Origin: Microbacterium sp. RU1D
GTDB lineage: Bacteria > Actinomycetota > Actinomycetes > Actinomycetales > Microbacteriaceae
Direction: 5' to 3'
DNA: 64,000 nucleotides
NCBI RefSeq assembly: GCF_900156435.1
Contig: NZ_FTPQ01000002.1
Location: forward strand, 1-64,000
Shown here: piece by piece, positions 8,161 through 20,180 of the stretch
Layout of the letters: every line of letters begins with the position of its first letter
Position numbering within the stretch: the first letter of the stretch is position 1
Position numbers and translations under genes: made by a program
Notes under the pieces: generated by a model
What the model was told of the DNA's origin: nothing
The model's input: only the letters and a program-made list of their open reading frames with translations
The model's database searches: none

Positions 8161-8532
8161 TCAGGACGAAGCGGCGGCGAGATCCTCGACGCGCCGGCGG
8201 AGCTCGCGCGGGCGGAAGGGTTTCGTGAGGTAGTCGTCGGCCCCGGCCTCGCGTCCCATGCGCTGCTCGGCCTCGTCGGCACGAGCGCTCACCATGAGGA
8301 TGCGCGTGCTGCTGAACGCTTTGATGCGGCGGGCGGTCTCGAAACCGTCGATGCCCGGCATGCTCACGTCCAGCGTCGTCACGGCGGGTTCGTGACGTCG
8401 GACGAGCTCGATGCCCTCGAGCCCCGTGCTGGCGGCGTGCACGGTGAAGCCGGCGCTTTCGAGCACGGCGGACACGAGCGTGCGGATGTCGAGGTCGTCC
8501 TCGATCACCACCGTGGTGCGGGCATCGGGCAT
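8161..8532 (-). CDS. Single-domain response regulator (CheY-like)
   Basis: 123 residues, one receiver domain and no output domain. The acidic pocket is EDD at residues 11-13, the phosphoacceptor is Asp55 in TLDVSMPG, and the conserved lysine is Lys104 in LTKPF. Such stand-alone receivers work by protein-protein contact or as phosphorelay intermediates. The gene converges on the kinase/GGDEF-like pair (45 bp between stop codons), so the three probably form one signalling unit; that partnership is inferred from position. Start at the ATG encoding MPDARTT; no strong ribosome-binding site is visible. Confidence 0.88.
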   Translation of the reverse strand: MPDARTTVVIEDDLDIRTLVSAVLESAGFTVHAASTGLEGIELVRRHEPAVTTLDVSMPGIDGFETARRIKAFSSTRILMVSARADEAEQRMGREAGADDYLTKPFRPRELRRRVEDLAAASS

Positions 8533-8649
8533 GGGGGAGCTTTCGTCGGGCGGGGTCCGGGAGCGATCCCACCTGCGTCGAATGGTAGACGACGAAGCGC
8601 AGCGCCGCTGGGGGGTGCCCCCGGCGTCACGTTGTGGCATTCTCTTCGG

Positions 8650-9252
8650 GTGCCTCTTCTCGCGCTGACGGGTGGGATCGCCTCCGGGAAGTCGACCATC
8701 TCCGCCCTCCTGGCCGAACGCGGTGCGGTCATCGTGGATGCCGACGCGATCGTCCGCGAGGTGCAGGCCCCCGGTTCCCCCGTCCTCTCGGAGATCGCGC
8801 GGGAATTCGGCGCCGAGGTCCTCACGGCCGACGGCGCACTGGACCGCCCCGGTCTCGGCGCTCGCGTCTTCGGTCATCCCGACAGGCTGGCCGCGCTGAA
8901 CGCCATCGTGCATCCCGCCGTGCGGACGGAGTCGCAGCGACGATTCGACGAGGCGTTCGCCCGCGACCCGCGCGCCGTCGTGGTCTACGACGTCCCGCTG
9001 CTCGCGGAAGCGCGCGCGGGCGACGCCTGGGACCTCGTGGTCGTCGCGCACGCCCCGGCCGAGACGCGCGTGCGCCGTCTCGTCGACGGTCGCGGCCTGG
9101 CCGAGTCCGACGCCCGCGCGCGCATCGGCTCGCAGGCGTCCGACGAGGAACGATTGGCGCTGGCCGACGTCGTGATCGACACCTCGACGACGATGGATGC
9201 CACGCGGAGCCAGGTCGACGACCTCTGGGCGCGGATCTCCCCGAGCGTCTGA
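8650..9252 (+). CDS. coaE: Dephospho-CoA kinase
   Basis: 200 residues. It catalyses the last step of coenzyme A synthesis, ATP-dependent phosphorylation of dephospho-CoA. The N-terminus shows the P-loop TGGIASGKS and then the family motif VDADAIVREV; HPAVR and YDVPLL segments also match CoaE. GTG 8650 is chosen because the family begins right before the P-loop and a -10-like CATTCT (8638-8643) is 6 nt upstream, implying leaderless translation. It is followed by uvrB on the same strand with a separate promoter. Length is normal for the family. Confidence 0.95.
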   Translation: MPLLALTGGIASGKSTISALLAERGAVIVDADAIVREVQAPGSPVLSEIAREFGAEVLTADGALDRPGLGARVFGHPDRLAALNAIVHPAVRTESQRRFDEAFARDPRAVVVYDVPLLAEARAGDAWDLVVVAHAPAETRVRRLVDGRGLAESDARARIGSQASDEERLALADVVIDTSTTMDATRSQVDDLWARISPSV

Positions 9253-9337
9253 CCGGCGTCGCGGCTTGCTCGGCGGCCGATCCATGAGTCCCGCGCGGCC
9301 CTCGCGCTCGCCGACGGCGAACGCAACCCGACCCCGA

Positions 9338-9359
9338 TGTCGGAGGCCCCGCCTACGCT
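9338..9359 (+). promoter_or_regulatory. RecA-NDp/PafBC-like promoter of uvrB
   Basis: TGTCGGAG (9338-9345), exactly 8 bases, then the -10 TACGCT (9354-9359), 6 nt before ATG 9366. The geometry is identical to the elements before the GIY-YIG-type gene and uvrA. No palindromic LexA box is seen here, so damage control would be through a PafBC-type activator (inference from mycobacterial knowledge). Confidence 0.65.
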
Positions 9360-9365
9360 GGAATC

Positions 9366-11435
<2,070 letters not shown>

Positions 11436-11447
11436 CCCGGGGTCCCG

Positions 11448-11870
11448 ATGGAGCAGCGCATCACCCTCGTCACCCTCGGGGTGGAGGATCTCACCCGAGC
11501 GATTACCTTCTACTCGGCGCTCGGCTGGCGTCCTCATCCGTCGTCGGTAGAGGGTGAGGTGGCGTTCTTCGATATGGGAGGGGCCGTTGTCGCGCTCTGG
11601 TCGCGCGAAGCCCTTGCCGCGGATTCGGGGGTCGTCGATGGCGGGGGCTGGGGCGGTGTCACGCTCGCGCACAACGTCGGCTCCCCTCCCGAGGTGGATG
11701 CGATCCTCGAGGCGGCCCGGTCGGCCGGTGCCCGCCTCGCCCGCGGCGCCGCCCCCACCGCCTGGGGCGGATACTCCGGGGTCTTCGTCGATCCCGACGG
11801 GCACCCGTGGGAGGTCGCGGTCAATCCCGGCTGGCCCCTCGACGCCCAGGGGCATCCGCGGCTCGGGTGA
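11448..11870 (+). CDS. VOC/glyoxalase-family protein
   Basis: 140 residues with the vicinal-oxygen-chelate pattern: N-terminal ITLVTLGVEDLTRAITFY, a VALWSRE strand, and C-terminal FVDPDGHPWEVAVNPGW, whose Glu is the usual metal-ligand position. Members include glyoxalase I, dioxygenases and antibiotic-resistance proteins; the specific role cannot be read. It starts 12 bp after uvrB and is probably cotranscribed, so it may respond to the same damage promoter. ATG 11448 is the only sensible start. Confidence 0.85.
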   Translation: MEQRITLVTLGVEDLTRAITFYSALGWRPHPSSVEGEVAFFDMGGAVVALWSREALAADSGVVDGGGWGGVTLAHNVGSPPEVDAILEAARSAGARLARGAAPTAWGGYSGVFVDPDGHPWEVAVNPGWPLDAQGHPRLG

Positions 11871-12190
11871 GGGGTTTTCTGCTGCCGACAGGTGGATTGG
11901 GGAGAGATCCTGGCGGACGGGTCTCTGCGGCGTGGTTTCGCCGCGAGCACTCCCGGGGCAGGCGCCTCCCGGTGGCTCGGAGCACCGGTGGCGGCGACAC
12001 GGCCCCCGCTCTTCCGGCCGAGGACTTCCGGCGCGGGGCCTGCGTGCGGGCCTCGCGTGCGAGTTCTTCGCGCGGCGCCTCAGCGCCATTGTCATCTCAG
12101 AGATCGTCGGCTTCGAGCCGTCCTCTTCGCGATCGTCCTCCCCGCGATCGTCCTCCCCGAGACCGTCCGCTCCGCGTTCGTCTCTCCGCG
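11871..12190. other. Intergenic region without a credible gene
   Basis: These 320 bases lie between the converging VOC gene and the zinc-ribbon gene. No frame has family-like composition. The only structure seen is a perfect 15-bp tandem duplication of GCGATCGTCCTCCCC (12129-12143 and 12144-12158) followed by degenerate CCG/CTC-rich repeats. No clear terminator was found. Confidence 0.6.
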
Positions 12191-12427
12191 TCAGGGGCAG
12201 TGCAGGAGCGGCTTCGGGCCCGTGCGATCCACAGTGTGCTCCGCCATCGCGTGACCGCACAGGGGGCAGGGGCGTGCCGTGCGCACGGGCTCCGGCGTCG
12301 TTTCGTACGGGCCGACCGAGGCGGGTCCTGCGACGCGGATGAGACGGGTGTTCAGGTATTGGTACCAGCCGCCGGCCTCGCGTACGCGTTCGCGCAGCGG
12401 TGGGCGGTCGGCATCCTTTCGTGTCAT
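12191..12427 (-). CDS. Small uncharacterised zinc-ribbon-like protein
   Basis: 78 residues. Its N-terminal half is basic, with REAGGWYQYLNTRLIRVAG. Its C-terminal half has CPLCGHAMAEHTVDRTG and ends in LHCP, giving CxxC, His and a late Cys that could bind zinc. It is transcribed away from the OhrR-like regulator gene, with 36 bp between the starts that contain a palindromic operator, so the regulator probably controls it. Start at the ATG encoding MTRKDADR; an ATG two codons upstream is also possible and overlaps the operator. Function unknown. Confidence 0.7.
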   Translation of the reverse strand: MTRKDADRPPLRERVREAGGWYQYLNTRLIRVAGPASVGPYETTPEPVRTARPCPLCGHAMAEHTVDRTGPKPLLHCP

Positions 12428-12432
12428 GATCA

Positions 12433-12444
12433 TTAGTGTACTAA
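12433..12444. promoter_or_regulatory. Palindromic operator between the zinc-ribbon and marR genes
   Basis: TTAGT-GT-ACTAA is a perfect inverted repeat with a 2-nt spacer in an AT-rich patch, centred in the 36-bp divergent promoter region. MarR/OhrR proteins bind such short palindromes. The TAGTGT inside it could also be a -10 for the marR gene. Autoregulation is inferred from position. Confidence 0.65.
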
Positions 12445-12463
12445 CCATTCGGGGAGGGATGCC

Positions 12464-12892
12464 GTGAACGATCCACTGAAGCTGGAGAACCAGGTGTGCT
12501 TCGCCCTCGTCACGGCGGCGCGGAACGTCGTGTCGATCTACCGGCCCGTCCTCGAGCCCCTCGGACTGACGCATCCGCAGTATCTCGTGATGCTCGCCCT
12601 GTGGGAGAGTGCTCCGCGGTCGCTCGGTGCCCTCGCCGCCGAGCTCGCGATGGAACCGGCGACGCTCTCACCTCTGGTGAAGCGTCTCGAGGCGCAAGGG
12701 CGCGTGGCGCGGGGGCGACGGGCCGACGATGAGCGCGTGCTCCACATCGATCTCACCGACGAGGGCCGCGCCCTGCGGGAGGCTGCGCTCGAGGTGCCCG
12801 GCCGCATCATGGAGCGCGTCGGCGTCGACGAACGCGCACTCGCTGCGCTGCGCGACGGTCTCGCTCCCTTCGCGGGGCCGGTCCGCGACTGA
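12464..12892 (+). CDS. MarR-family transcriptional regulator, OhrR-like
   Basis: 142 residues with the MarR winged-helix layout. The N-terminus LENQVCFALV carries a cysteine at residue 12, in the position of the peroxide-sensing Cys of OhrR, and YRPVLEPLGLTHPQYLVMLAL also fits the OhrR subgroup. OhrR represses the organic hydroperoxide resistance gene ohr until its Cys is oxidised. No ohr gene is adjacent; the divergent neighbour is the small zinc-ribbon protein, so that may be the target. GTG 12464 is preceded by GGGAGGG. The family is confident, the OhrR-type redox sensing likely, the regulon unknown. Confidence 0.87.
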   Translation: MNDPLKLENQVCFALVTAARNVVSIYRPVLEPLGLTHPQYLVMLALWESAPRSLGALAAELAMEPATLSPLVKRLEAQGRVARGRRADDERVLHIDLTDEGRALREAALEVPGRIMERVGVDERALAALRDGLAPFAGPVRD

Positions 12893-13026
12893 GGAGCGCC
12901 CTGGCCGTCGGCGGGGATCGGCCACGGCACCGCCCCGGCGCGACGCACGCGCGAGGGGCCGCAGCCGCGTCGCGCGGGGCGTGGAAGCTTCGCACATCCG
13001 TGCGCTCGGGGCGAACCCGGGGCCGA

Positions 13027-13048
13027 TGTCGGAGGGTCGACCTAGACT
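13027..13048 (+). promoter_or_regulatory. RecA-NDp/PafBC-like promoter of uvrA
   Basis: TGTCGGAG (13027-13034), exactly 8 bases, then the -10 TAGACT (13043-13048), 6 nt before the GTG at 13055. It is the third copy of the element also seen before uvrB and the GIY-YIG-type gene. Confidence 0.65.
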
Positions 13049-13054
13049 TAACAG

Positions 13055-16021
13055 GTGCCGATCGTTCCTGTCTCTTCGCCCTCGTCGTCCGCGAATTCCG
13101 CCACCAGCGGCAAGCTCAGCGTCCGGGGTGCCCGCGTCCACAACCTCAAGGACGTCGACCTCGACATCCCCCGCGATTCGCTGGTGGTCTTCACGGGTCT
13201 CTCGGGTTCGGGCAAGTCGAGCCTGGCCTTCGACACGATCTTCGCGGAGGGGCAGCGTCGCTACGTCGAGTCCCTGAGCGCGTACGCCCGCCAGTTCCTC
13301 GGGCAGGTCGACCGGCCCGACGTCGATTTCATCGAGGGGCTCAGCCCCGCGGTGTCGATCGACCAGAAGTCGACCAACCGCAACCCCCGCTCGACCGTCG
13401 GCACGATCACCGAGATCCACGACTACATGCGCCTGTTGTGGGCGCGCATCGGCGTGCCCCACTGCCCCGACTGCGGCGCGCGCATCCAGCGCCAGACGGT
13501 GCAGCAGATCGCCGACCAGCTCATGGAACTGCCCGAGCGCACCCGGTATCAGATCGTCGCCCCCGTGGTCACGCAGAAGAAGGGCGAGTTCGTCGATCTC
13601 TTCAAAGAGCTCAGCGCGAAGGGGTACGCGCGTGCGGTCGTCGATGGCGACCTCGTGCAGCTGTCCGAGCCGCCGACGCTGAAGAAGAGCTACAAGCACG
13701 ACATCGCCGTCGTCGTCGACCGGCTCGTGGCATCCGGAGACATCCTCAGCCGCGTCACCGATTCGGTGGAGACGGCCATGGGGCTGGCCGGTGGCATCAT
13801 GCAGGTCAACTACGTCGACGAAGAGGGCGACGACGCGTGGCAGTCGTTCTCCGAGAAGCTCGCGTGCCCCAACGGGCACCCCCTGCAACTCACCGAGATC
13901 GAGCCGCGGACGTTCTCGTTCAACGCGCCCTTCGGGGCCTGCCCGGTCTGTTCGGGTCTGGGCACCCGCATGTCCGTGGACGTCGACCTCATGCTCGGCG
14001 ACGAGGAGCTCTCGATCCGCGACGGGGCGATCCTGCCGTGGACCACGCAGGGCAAGGGCCTCTTCCAGTACTACGAGCGTCTGCTCGAGGGGCTGGCGCG
14101 CGACCTGAAGTTCTCGCTCGACACCCCCTGGAAAGACCTGTCGAAGGACGTGCAGCAGGCCGTTCTGCGCGGTGAGAACTACAAGGTCACGGTCAAGTGG
14201 AAGAACCGCTACGGCCGCGAGATGCGTTACTCGTCGGGCTTCGAGGGCGTCGTGCCCTACATCGAGCGGCAGTATCTGCAGGCCGAGTCCGACACCCAGC
14301 GTCAGCGCTGGGCGGAGTACCTCCGCGAGGTCCCGTGCGCGGTCTGCGACGGCGACCGCCTCAAGCCCGAGGTGCTGGCCGTGCTCGTCGACGACACGTC
14401 CATCGCGGCGGCGTCGCGCATGAGCCTGTCCGACGCGCGCGAGTTCTTCTCGAAGCTGACGCTCACCGACCGAGAGGCGACCATCGCCGCGGCCGTGCTG
14501 CGCGAGATCCGTGCACGCCTCGACTTCCTGCTGCAGGTGGGTCTGAACTACCTGAGCCTCGGTCGCGCGGCGGGAACGCTGTCCGGTGGCGAGGCGCAGC
14601 GCATCCGCCTGGCCACCCAGATCGGGTCGGGCCTGACGGGCGTGCTCTACGTGCTCGACGAGCCGTCGATCGGCCTCCACCAGCGCGACAACCGCCGCCT
14701 CATCCAGACGCTCGAAACCCTGCGCGACCTCGGCAACACCCTCATCGTCGTCGAGCACGACGAAGAGACGATCCACGCGGCCGACTGGGTGGTCGACATC
14801 GGACCCCGCGCCGGCGTCGACGGCGGCAACGTCGTGCACTCCGGCCCCCTCGCCGAACTGCTCACCGACGAGCGCTCCCTCACCGGCGCCTACCTCTCGG
14901 GACGTCGGGCGATCGAAGCGCCGAAGAAGCGCCGCAAGATCGACAAGAAGCGTCAGGTCACGGTCGTCGGAGCGCGCGAGAACAACCTCAAGAACGTCTC
15001 GGTCGACTTCCCGCTCGGCGTGCTCACCTCGGTCACCGGCGTGAGCGGTTCGGGCAAGTCGACGCTGGTGAACGGCATCCTGTACGAGGTGCTCGCCTCG
15101 AAGCTCAACGGGGCGCGCCGCGTTCCGGGGAAGCACACCCGTGTGACGGGTCTCGACAACCTCGACAAGGTCGTGCACGTCGACCAGGCGCCCATCGGCC
15201 GCACCCCGCGCTCGAACCCGGCGACCTACACGGGTGTGTTCGACCGCATCCGCACGCTCTTCAGCGAGACCCCCGAGGCGAAGGTGCGCGGCTACCAGGC
15301 CGGCCGCTTCAGCTTCAACGTCAAGGGCGGCCGCTGCGAGGCGTGCTCCGGTGACGGCACGCTCAAGATCGAGATGAACTTCCTCCCCGACGTCTACGTC
15401 GATTGCGAGGTGTGCCACGGCAAGCGCTACAACCGCGACACGCTGTCGGTGCACTACAAGGGCAAGAACATCGCAGAGGTGCTCGAGATGCCGATCTCGG
15501 AGGCCGCGGAATTCTTCGAGCCCATCCAGGCCATCCACCGTTACCTCAAGACGCTGGTCGACGTCGGTCTCGGCTACGTCCGGCTCGGCCAGTCGGCGAC
15601 GACGCTTTCGGGTGGCGAGGCGCAGCGCGTCAAGCTCGCCACCGAGCTTCAGCGTCGCAGCAACGGCCGGTCGATCTACGTGCTCGACGAGCCCACGACG
15701 GGTCTGCACTTCGAAGACGTCTCCCTGCTGCTGAAGGTCCTGAACGGTCTGGTCGACAAGGGCAACACCGTCATCGTCATCGAGCACAACCTCGACGTGA
15801 TCAAGAGCAGCGACTGGGTCATCGACCTCGGTCCCGAGGGCGGTGCCGGCGGCGGCACGATCGTCGCGACGGGAACGCCCGAACAGGTGGCCAAGGTCGA
15901 GGAGAGCCACACCGGCGCCTTCCTGGCGGAACTGCTCGAGACCGGACGCACGGGCACGCCGCGCAACACCGCGTCGGACGCGGACAGCGCCGAGCGGGAG
16001 CTCGTGAGCGCGGCGGGCTGA
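13055..16021 (+). CDS. uvrA: UvrABC excision nuclease subunit A
   Basis: 988 residues. The damage-recognition ATPase of nucleotide excision repair has two ABC-type halves: Walker [10 protein letters not shown] (about residue 50) and GVSGSGKST (about 660), each with an ABC signature (LSGGEAQR) and Walker B (VLDEPS, VLDEPT). Zinc cysteines appear as CPDCG in the N half and as CEACSG plus CEVCHG in the C half. A Ser-rich N-terminal extension of about 18 residues and a hydrophilic C-terminal tail make it slightly longer than usual. GTG 13055 lies 6 nt after the -10, implying a leaderless message. uvrC follows after 3 bp, so the two are cotranscribed. Confidence 0.98.
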   Translation: MPIVPVSSPSSSANSATSGKLSVRGARVHNLKDVDLDIPRDSLVVFTGLSGSGKSSLAFDTIFAEGQRRYVESLSAYARQFLGQVDRPDVDFIEGLSPAVSIDQKSTNRNPRSTVGTITEIHDYMRLLWARIGVPHCPDCGARIQRQTVQQIADQLMELPERTRYQIVAPVVTQKKGEFVDLFKELSAKGYARAVVDGDLVQLSEPPTLKKSYKHDIAVVVDRLVASGDILSRVTDSVETAMGLAGGIMQVNYVDEEGDDAWQSFSEKLACPNGHPLQLTEIEPRTFSFNAPFGACPVCSGLGTRMSVDVDLMLGDEELSIRDGAILPWTTQGKGLFQYYERLLEGLARDLKFSLDTPWKDLSKDVQQAVLRGENYKVTVKWKNRYGREMRYSSGFEGVVPYIERQYLQAESDTQRQRWAEYLREVPCAVCDGDRLKPEVLAVLVDDTSIAAASRMSLSDAREFFSKLTLTDREATIAAAVLREIRARLDFLLQVGLNYLSLGRAAGTLSGGEAQRIRLATQIGSGLTGVLYVLDEPSIGLHQRDNRRLIQTLETLRDLGNTLIVVEHDEETIHAADWVVDIGPRAGVDGGNVVHSGPLAELLTDERSLTGAYLSGRRAIEAPKKRRKIDKKRQVTVVGARENNLKNVSVDFPLGVLTSVTGVSGSGKSTLVNGILYEVLASKLNGARRVPGKHTRVTGLDNLDKVVHVDQAPIGRTPRSNPATYTGVFDRIRTLFSETPEAKVRGYQAGRFSFNVKGGRCEACSGDGTLKIEMNFLPDVYVDCEVCHGKRYNRDTLSVHYKGKNIAEVLEMPISEAAEFFEPIQAIHRYLKTLVDVGLGYVRLGQSATTLSGGEAQRVKLATELQRRSNGRSIYVLDEPTTGLHFEDVSLLLKVLNGLVDKGNTVIVIEHNLDVIKSSDWVIDLGPEGGAGGGTIVATGTPEQVAKVEESHTGAFLAELLETGRTGTPRNTASDADSAERELVSAAG

Positions 16022-16024
16022 GCG

Positions 16025-17974
16025 GTGGCATCCGCGTCCCGAGAACGGGTGTCGCAGCTGCCGTACCGCCCGAAGGCGGGGGAGATCCCCACCAATCCGG
16101 GGGTCTACCGGTTCCGGGATGCCGACGGACGGGTGCTGTACGTCGGCAAGGCGAAGAACCTGCGCGCGCGACTGTCGAACTACTTCGCGCCGCTGTATTC
16201 GCTGCACGAGCGCACCCGCCGTATGGTCACCACCGCGGCCAGCGTGGAGTGGACGGTCGTGCCGAGCGACGTCGACTCCCTGCAGCTCGAGTACATGTGG
16301 ATCAAGGAGTTCGATCCGCCTTTCAACGTCCGCTATCGCGACGACAAGTCGTACCCGTTCATGGCCATCACCCTCGCTGATGAGGCGCCGCGCGTCATCG
16401 TCACCCGCAACCACAAGATCCGCGGGGCGAAGTATTTCGGGCCATACCCGAAGGTGTGGGCGGTGCACGACACGATCGACCTGATGATCAAGGTCTTCCC
16501 GATCCGCACCTGCAGCGACTCGTCGTACAAGAAGGCGATGGCCTCCGGCCGACCCTGCTTCCCGGGGCAGATCGGTCGCTGCGGCGGACCGTGCTCGATG
16601 AAGGTGACGGTCGAGGAGCACCGGGCCGTCGTGAACGACTTCATCGCGTTCATGTCGGGCGGCGACCAGCGCTTCACGCGCGAGCTGACGGCGCGCATGA
16701 AGGAGGCGTCGGCGGCGATGGACTACGAGTCCGCCGCCCACTACCGCGACCGTCTGCAGGCGATCGACGCGGTGCTCGGCAAGAGCGCGCTCGTCCTGGC
16801 CTCGGACACGGATGCCGACCTCTTCGGCATCGCGGAGGACGAACTGGCCGCCACCGTGCAGCACTTCGTCGTGCGCGGCGGGCGCGTGCGCGGAGTGCGA
16901 GCGACGACGATCGAGAAGGAGATCGACATCTCCGGCGCCGAGCTCGTCGATCAGGTGCTGCAGCGCACATACGGCGACGCCGATGCGTCCGACATCCCCC
17001 GGCAGGTGCTGGTCCCCGAGCTGCCCGACGACGCCGAACAGCTGGAGGCGTGGCTGCGCGAGCGTCGCGGGCGTCCGGTGACCCTGCAGGTCGCGCAGCG
17101 CGGGCGCAAGGCCGACCTGCTGAAGACCGCCACCCTCAACGCGCAGCAGGCGCTCATGCTGCACAAGACCCGACGCACGAGCGACTACGTCGCGCGGTCG
17201 CAGGCCCTCACCGACCTGCAAGAGGCGCTCGGGATGAGCGAGGCGCCGCTGCGCATCGAGTGCTTCGACATCTCGCACCTCGCGGGCACCAACGTCGTGG
17301 CATCCATGGTCGTGTTCGAAGACGGACTCCCGCGCAAGGATCAGTACCGCTCCTTCGGCGTGGCCGAGACGACCGACGACACCGACTCGATGTACCAGGT
17401 GCTCACGCGCCGCCTCGCCTACCTCGATCGGCCCGACGAGATCGAGCCGGAGACGGTGAACGGCGCGATCGTCGCCGACCCCGCGTCGGCCGAGGCCACG
17501 AGCGACGGCGACGTCGTCACCGCGCGCAAGCGCCCGCGCTTCGCGTACCGCCCGCAGCTGCTGGTGGTCGACGGCGGGCAGCCGCAGGTGGCGGCCGCGG
17601 CGCGGGCGCTCGCGGACGCGGGGCACGAGGAGATCGCCCTGTGCGGCATCGCCAAGCGCCTCGAGGAGGTCTGGCTGCCGGGCGAGGAGTACCCGGTGAT
17701 CCTGCCGCGCACCTCGGAGGCGCTCTACCTGCTGCAACGACTGCGCGACGAGGCCCATCGCTTCGCCATCGTGCACCAACGCAAGCGCCGCAAGCGCGAC
17801 ATCGGCAGCGTGCTCTCGGAGGTGCCCGGTCTCGGCGACGCGCGCATCAAGGCCCTGTTGCGCCATTTCGGCTCCGTCTCGGCGCTGAAGAACGCGACGC
17901 CCGACGAGATGACGGTGCTCCCCGGGATCGGGCCGACCCTGGCCGAGGCCATCCACACGCATCTGTCTCGGTAG
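16025..17974 (+). CDS. uvrC: UvrABC excision nuclease subunit C
   Basis: 649 residues. The dual-incision nuclease of excision repair shows an N-terminal GIY-YIG domain ([20 protein letters not shown]), a UVR motif that meets UvrB (about residues 215-245), an RNase H-like nuclease domain with [12 protein letters not shown] and VVDGGQPQV, and C-terminal helix-hairpin-helix repeats ([25 protein letters not shown]). GTG 16025 is 3 bp after the uvrA stop. The TAG stop codon is itself part of the -10 (TAGGCT) for the next gene. Length is normal. Confidence 0.97.
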   Translation: MASASRERVSQLPYRPKAGEIPTNPGVYRFRDADGRVLYVGKAKNLRARLSNYFAPLYSLHERTRRMVTTAASVEWTVVPSDVDSLQLEYMWIKEFDPPFNVRYRDDKSYPFMAITLADEAPRVIVTRNHKIRGAKYFGPYPKVWAVHDTIDLMIKVFPIRTCSDSSYKKAMASGRPCFPGQIGRCGGPCSMKVTVEEHRAVVNDFIAFMSGGDQRFTRELTARMKEASAAMDYESAAHYRDRLQAIDAVLGKSALVLASDTDADLFGIAEDELAATVQHFVVRGGRVRGVRATTIEKEIDISGAELVDQVLQRTYGDADASDIPRQVLVPELPDDAEQLEAWLRERRGRPVTLQVAQRGRKADLLKTATLNAQQALMLHKTRRTSDYVARSQALTDLQEALGMSEAPLRIECFDISHLAGTNVVASMVVFEDGLPRKDQYRSFGVAETTDDTDSMYQVLTRRLAYLDRPDEIEPETVNGAIVADPASAEATSDGDVVTARKRPRFAYRPQLLVVDGGQPQVAAAARALADAGHEEIALCGIAKRLEEVWLPGEEYPVILPRTSEALYLLQRLRDEAHRFAIVHQRKRRKRDIGSVLSEVPGLGDARIKALLRHFGSVSALKNATPDEMTVLPGIGPTLAEAIHTHLSR

Positions 17975-17984
17975 GCTGAACGGG

Positions 17985-18881
17985 ATGACGGGAGGCGATC
18001 GCATGGAACCGGCACGAGATGAGCCCGGTGAGGTGCTGATCGTCACGGGCATGTCCGGCGCGGGGCGCTCGACGGTGGCGAACGCCCTCGAAGACCTCGA
18101 CTGGTACGTGGTCGACAATCTGCCGCCGCGCATGCTGCGGCCCCTGCTCGAGTTGACCGAGCTCGCCGGCGGGGCCGTCCCGCGTGTGGCGGTCGTCGTC
18201 GACGTGCGCGGACGCTCGCTGTTCGGCGACCTCCCCGAGGCGATGCGCACCCTGCAGGCGGGCCGACAGGTGCGCGTGGTCTTCCTCGACGCCTCCGACG
18301 CGGTGCTCGTCCGCCGCTTCGAGGCGGTGCGGCGACCGCACCCCCTCCAGGGCGACGGCACGATCCTCGACGGCATCCGTCGGGAACGGGAGCGTCTGGC
18401 CCCGGTGCGCGAGGCGGCCGACGTCGTCATCGACACGTCGAGTTTCAACGTGCACCAGCTGTCGCTGCGCACGGTCGCCCTGTTCGGCGAAGAAGGGGCG
18501 GCCCGGCACACGGTCACCCTCATGAGCTTCGGATTCAAGTACGGGCTGCCGCCCGACGTCGACTCGGTCGCCGACATGCGCTTCCTGCCCAACCCGTTCT
18601 GGAACGAGGAGCTGCGTCCGCTGACGGGCGAGGATCCCCGCGTGCGGGAATACGTGCTCGGCCAGGAAGGCGCGTCGGGGTTCCTCGACGCGTATTCGGC
18701 CGCTCTGCGGCCCGTTCTCGAGGGCTATCAGCGTGAGAACAAGCGGCATTCCGTGGTCGCCGTGGGGTGCACGGGGGGTAAGCATAGGTCGGTGGTGATG
18801 GCGCGCGAGCTCGCTGCACGTCTTGCCGATGTTCCGGGGGTGGCCGTCCGCGTGGCTCACCGCGACCTCGGTCGCGAGTAG
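17985..18881 (+). CDS. rapZ: RapZ/YvcJ-family nucleotide-binding protein
   Basis: 298 residues with Walker [10 protein letters not shown] near the N-terminus, then DNLPPRML, and a C-terminal domain with [19 protein letters not shown] and CTGGKHRSV, all standard for the family. Members bind ATP/GTP; in E. coli RapZ controls GlmS through a small RNA, but in actinobacteria the role is unclear. ATG 17985 is 7 nt after the -10 TAGGCT (17972-17977); a second in-frame ATG at 18003 has GGAGG 8 nt upstream and is an alternative. Gene order uvrC-rapZ-whiA is typical, but the yvcK gene often found between rapZ and whiA is missing. Confidence 0.93.
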   Translation: MTGGDRMEPARDEPGEVLIVTGMSGAGRSTVANALEDLDWYVVDNLPPRMLRPLLELTELAGGAVPRVAVVVDVRGRSLFGDLPEAMRTLQAGRQVRVVFLDASDAVLVRRFEAVRRPHPLQGDGTILDGIRRERERLAPVREAADVVIDTSSFNVHQLSLRTVALFGEEGAARHTVTLMSFGFKYGLPPDVDSVADMRFLPNPFWNEELRPLTGEDPRVREYVLGQEGASGFLDAYSAALRPVLEGYQRENKRHSVVAVGCTGGKHRSVVMARELAARLADVPGVAVRVAHRDLGRE

Positions 18882-18920
18882 GCTGTAACGTCGTCCCCGC
18901 CGCCCCACCCGAGGAGAATC

Positions 18921-19898
18921 GTGCCCCTGACCGCCGACGTGAAGGCCGAGCTCATCACCGTCCGCGACCCGCGCCCGACCGCGCGCGTCGCCGAGCTCAC
19001 GGCCCTCCTGCGCTTCTCCGGTGGTCTGCACTCCATCGCCAACCGCGTCGCCGTCGAGGCCGAGCTGGACTCCGACATCCTCGCCCGCCGCGTCGCCCGC
19101 GACCTCATGGAGCTGTACGGCGTACGTCCCGAGCTGCACCACGTCCAGGGCAGCGGGGGGCGCACCGGCGGCCACTTCGCCGTGCGCGTGATCGAAGCGG
19201 GCGAGACCCTCGCCCGGCAGACCGGATTGCTCGACCAGCGTCGTCGTCCCGTGCGCGGACTGCCCAACAAGCTGACCACCGGCTCGCGTCCCGACCTCAG
19301 TGCCATCTGGCGCGGGGCCTTCCTCGCGAGCGGCACGCTGAGCGACCCGGGTCGGTCGGCCGCGCTCGAGATCTCCTGCCCCTCGTCGGAGGCCGCGATG
19401 GCGCTCGTCGGCGCGGGCCACCGCATCGGCATCCCCGCGAAGGCCCGCGAGGTGCGCGGTGTACCGCGCGTCGTCGTGCGCGACGGCGAGGCGATCCGCG
19501 GCGCCCTGTACGAGATGGGGGCGCGCCGCACCGCGGGGGAGTGGGACCAGATGCGCCAGCGCCGCGAGGTGCGCGCCGGGGTGAACCGTCTCGTCAACTT
19601 CGATGATGCGAACCTTCGCCGTTCGGCGCAGGCCGCGGTCGCCGCGTGCGCGCGCGTGGAGCGCGCCCTCGAAATCCTCGGCGACGAGGTCCCCGACCAC
19701 CTGCAGCAGGCGGGCGAGCTGCGCCTGGCCCACCGCGATGCGAGCCTCGATGAGCTCGGCCACCACGCCGACCCGCCGCTGACGAAGGACGCTGTGGCCG
19801 GTCGCATCCGTCGCCTGCTCGCCATGGCCGACAAGAAGGCCGAGGCCGAGGGCATCTCCGGGACCGAGGCCGCGGTCCCCGTCGGCGCCGACGACTGA
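18921..19898 (+). CDS. whiA: DNA-binding regulator WhiA
   Basis: 325 residues. WhiA combines a LAGLIDADG homing-endonuclease-like N-terminal domain with a C-terminal HTH. Here the N-terminus [12 protein letters not shown], the central [16 protein letters not shown], and the C-terminal [19 protein letters not shown] and [15 protein letters not shown] are characteristic. In Streptomyces it acts with WhiB on sporulation septation; in non-sporulating relatives it is linked to division and chromosome segregation. GTG 18921 is preceded by GAGGAG at good distance. It ends in a conditional hairpin before sodA. Confidence 0.96.
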   Translation: MPLTADVKAELITVRDPRPTARVAELTALLRFSGGLHSIANRVAVEAELDSDILARRVARDLMELYGVRPELHHVQGSGGRTGGHFAVRVIEAGETLARQTGLLDQRRRPVRGLPNKLTTGSRPDLSAIWRGAFLASGTLSDPGRSAALEISCPSSEAAMALVGAGHRIGIPAKAREVRGVPRVVVRDGEAIRGALYEMGARRTAGEWDQMRQRREVRAGVNRLVNFDDANLRRSAQAAVAACARVERALEILGDEVPDHLQQAGELRLAHRDASLDELGHHADPPLTKDAVAGRIRRLLAMADKKAEAEGISGTEAAVPVGADD

Positions 19899-19910
19899 CG
19901 GGTTCTCTCC

Positions 19911-19933
19911 GGATGCCATGACCGACGGCATCC
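19911..19933 (+). terminator. Hairpin after whiA built from GGATGCC/GGCATCC
   Basis: GGATGCC (19911-19917) pairs with GGCATCC (19927-19933) over a 9-nt loop, 12 bases after the whiA stop. It is one of several terminator-like hairpins here whose arms are this repeated heptamer. Confidence 0.5.
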
Positions 19934-20089
19934 TGAACCGATCCGCGAGAGCGGTGCTCGCCCGCGCGCCGCGCCTCGACGCGCCGCTTCGCGGCGCCCT
20001 CGCCATTCCTCCCGGCTCTGCGACGCGCCCGGGGCGCTACCTCCCGTCATGCGGGGAAGCAACCCTGTGGGCCGCGCGTTACCTCTCAA

Positions 20090-20095
20090 TAGGAT
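20090..20095 (+). promoter_or_regulatory. Candidate -10 of the sodA promoter
   Basis: TAGGAT preceded by a relatively AT-rich TTACCTCTCAA. It gives a leader of about 80 nt before sodA. No iron or redox operator was recognised in the leader. Confidence 0.4.
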
Positions 20096-20180
20096 GAAGA
20101 CGTCACCCTCGCTGCGCGATCCCTCAGCTCGTCGTCCTGGCGGAGAGGTTTCGGCGGCGCCCGATTCGGAAGTAGAGAAC

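Noticed and set aside
11892..12254. A 120-codon frame in the gap after the VOC gene
   Set aside because: Composition is low-complexity and partly made of the CTC/CCG repeats; no ribosome site and no family-like pattern.
12668..18592. An open minus-strand frame of almost 2000 codons opposite marR, uvrA, uvrC and rapZ
   Set aside because: It is a high-GC antisense shadow: composition is Arg/Val/Asp-rich without domains, and the plus strand encodes well-known full-length proteins.
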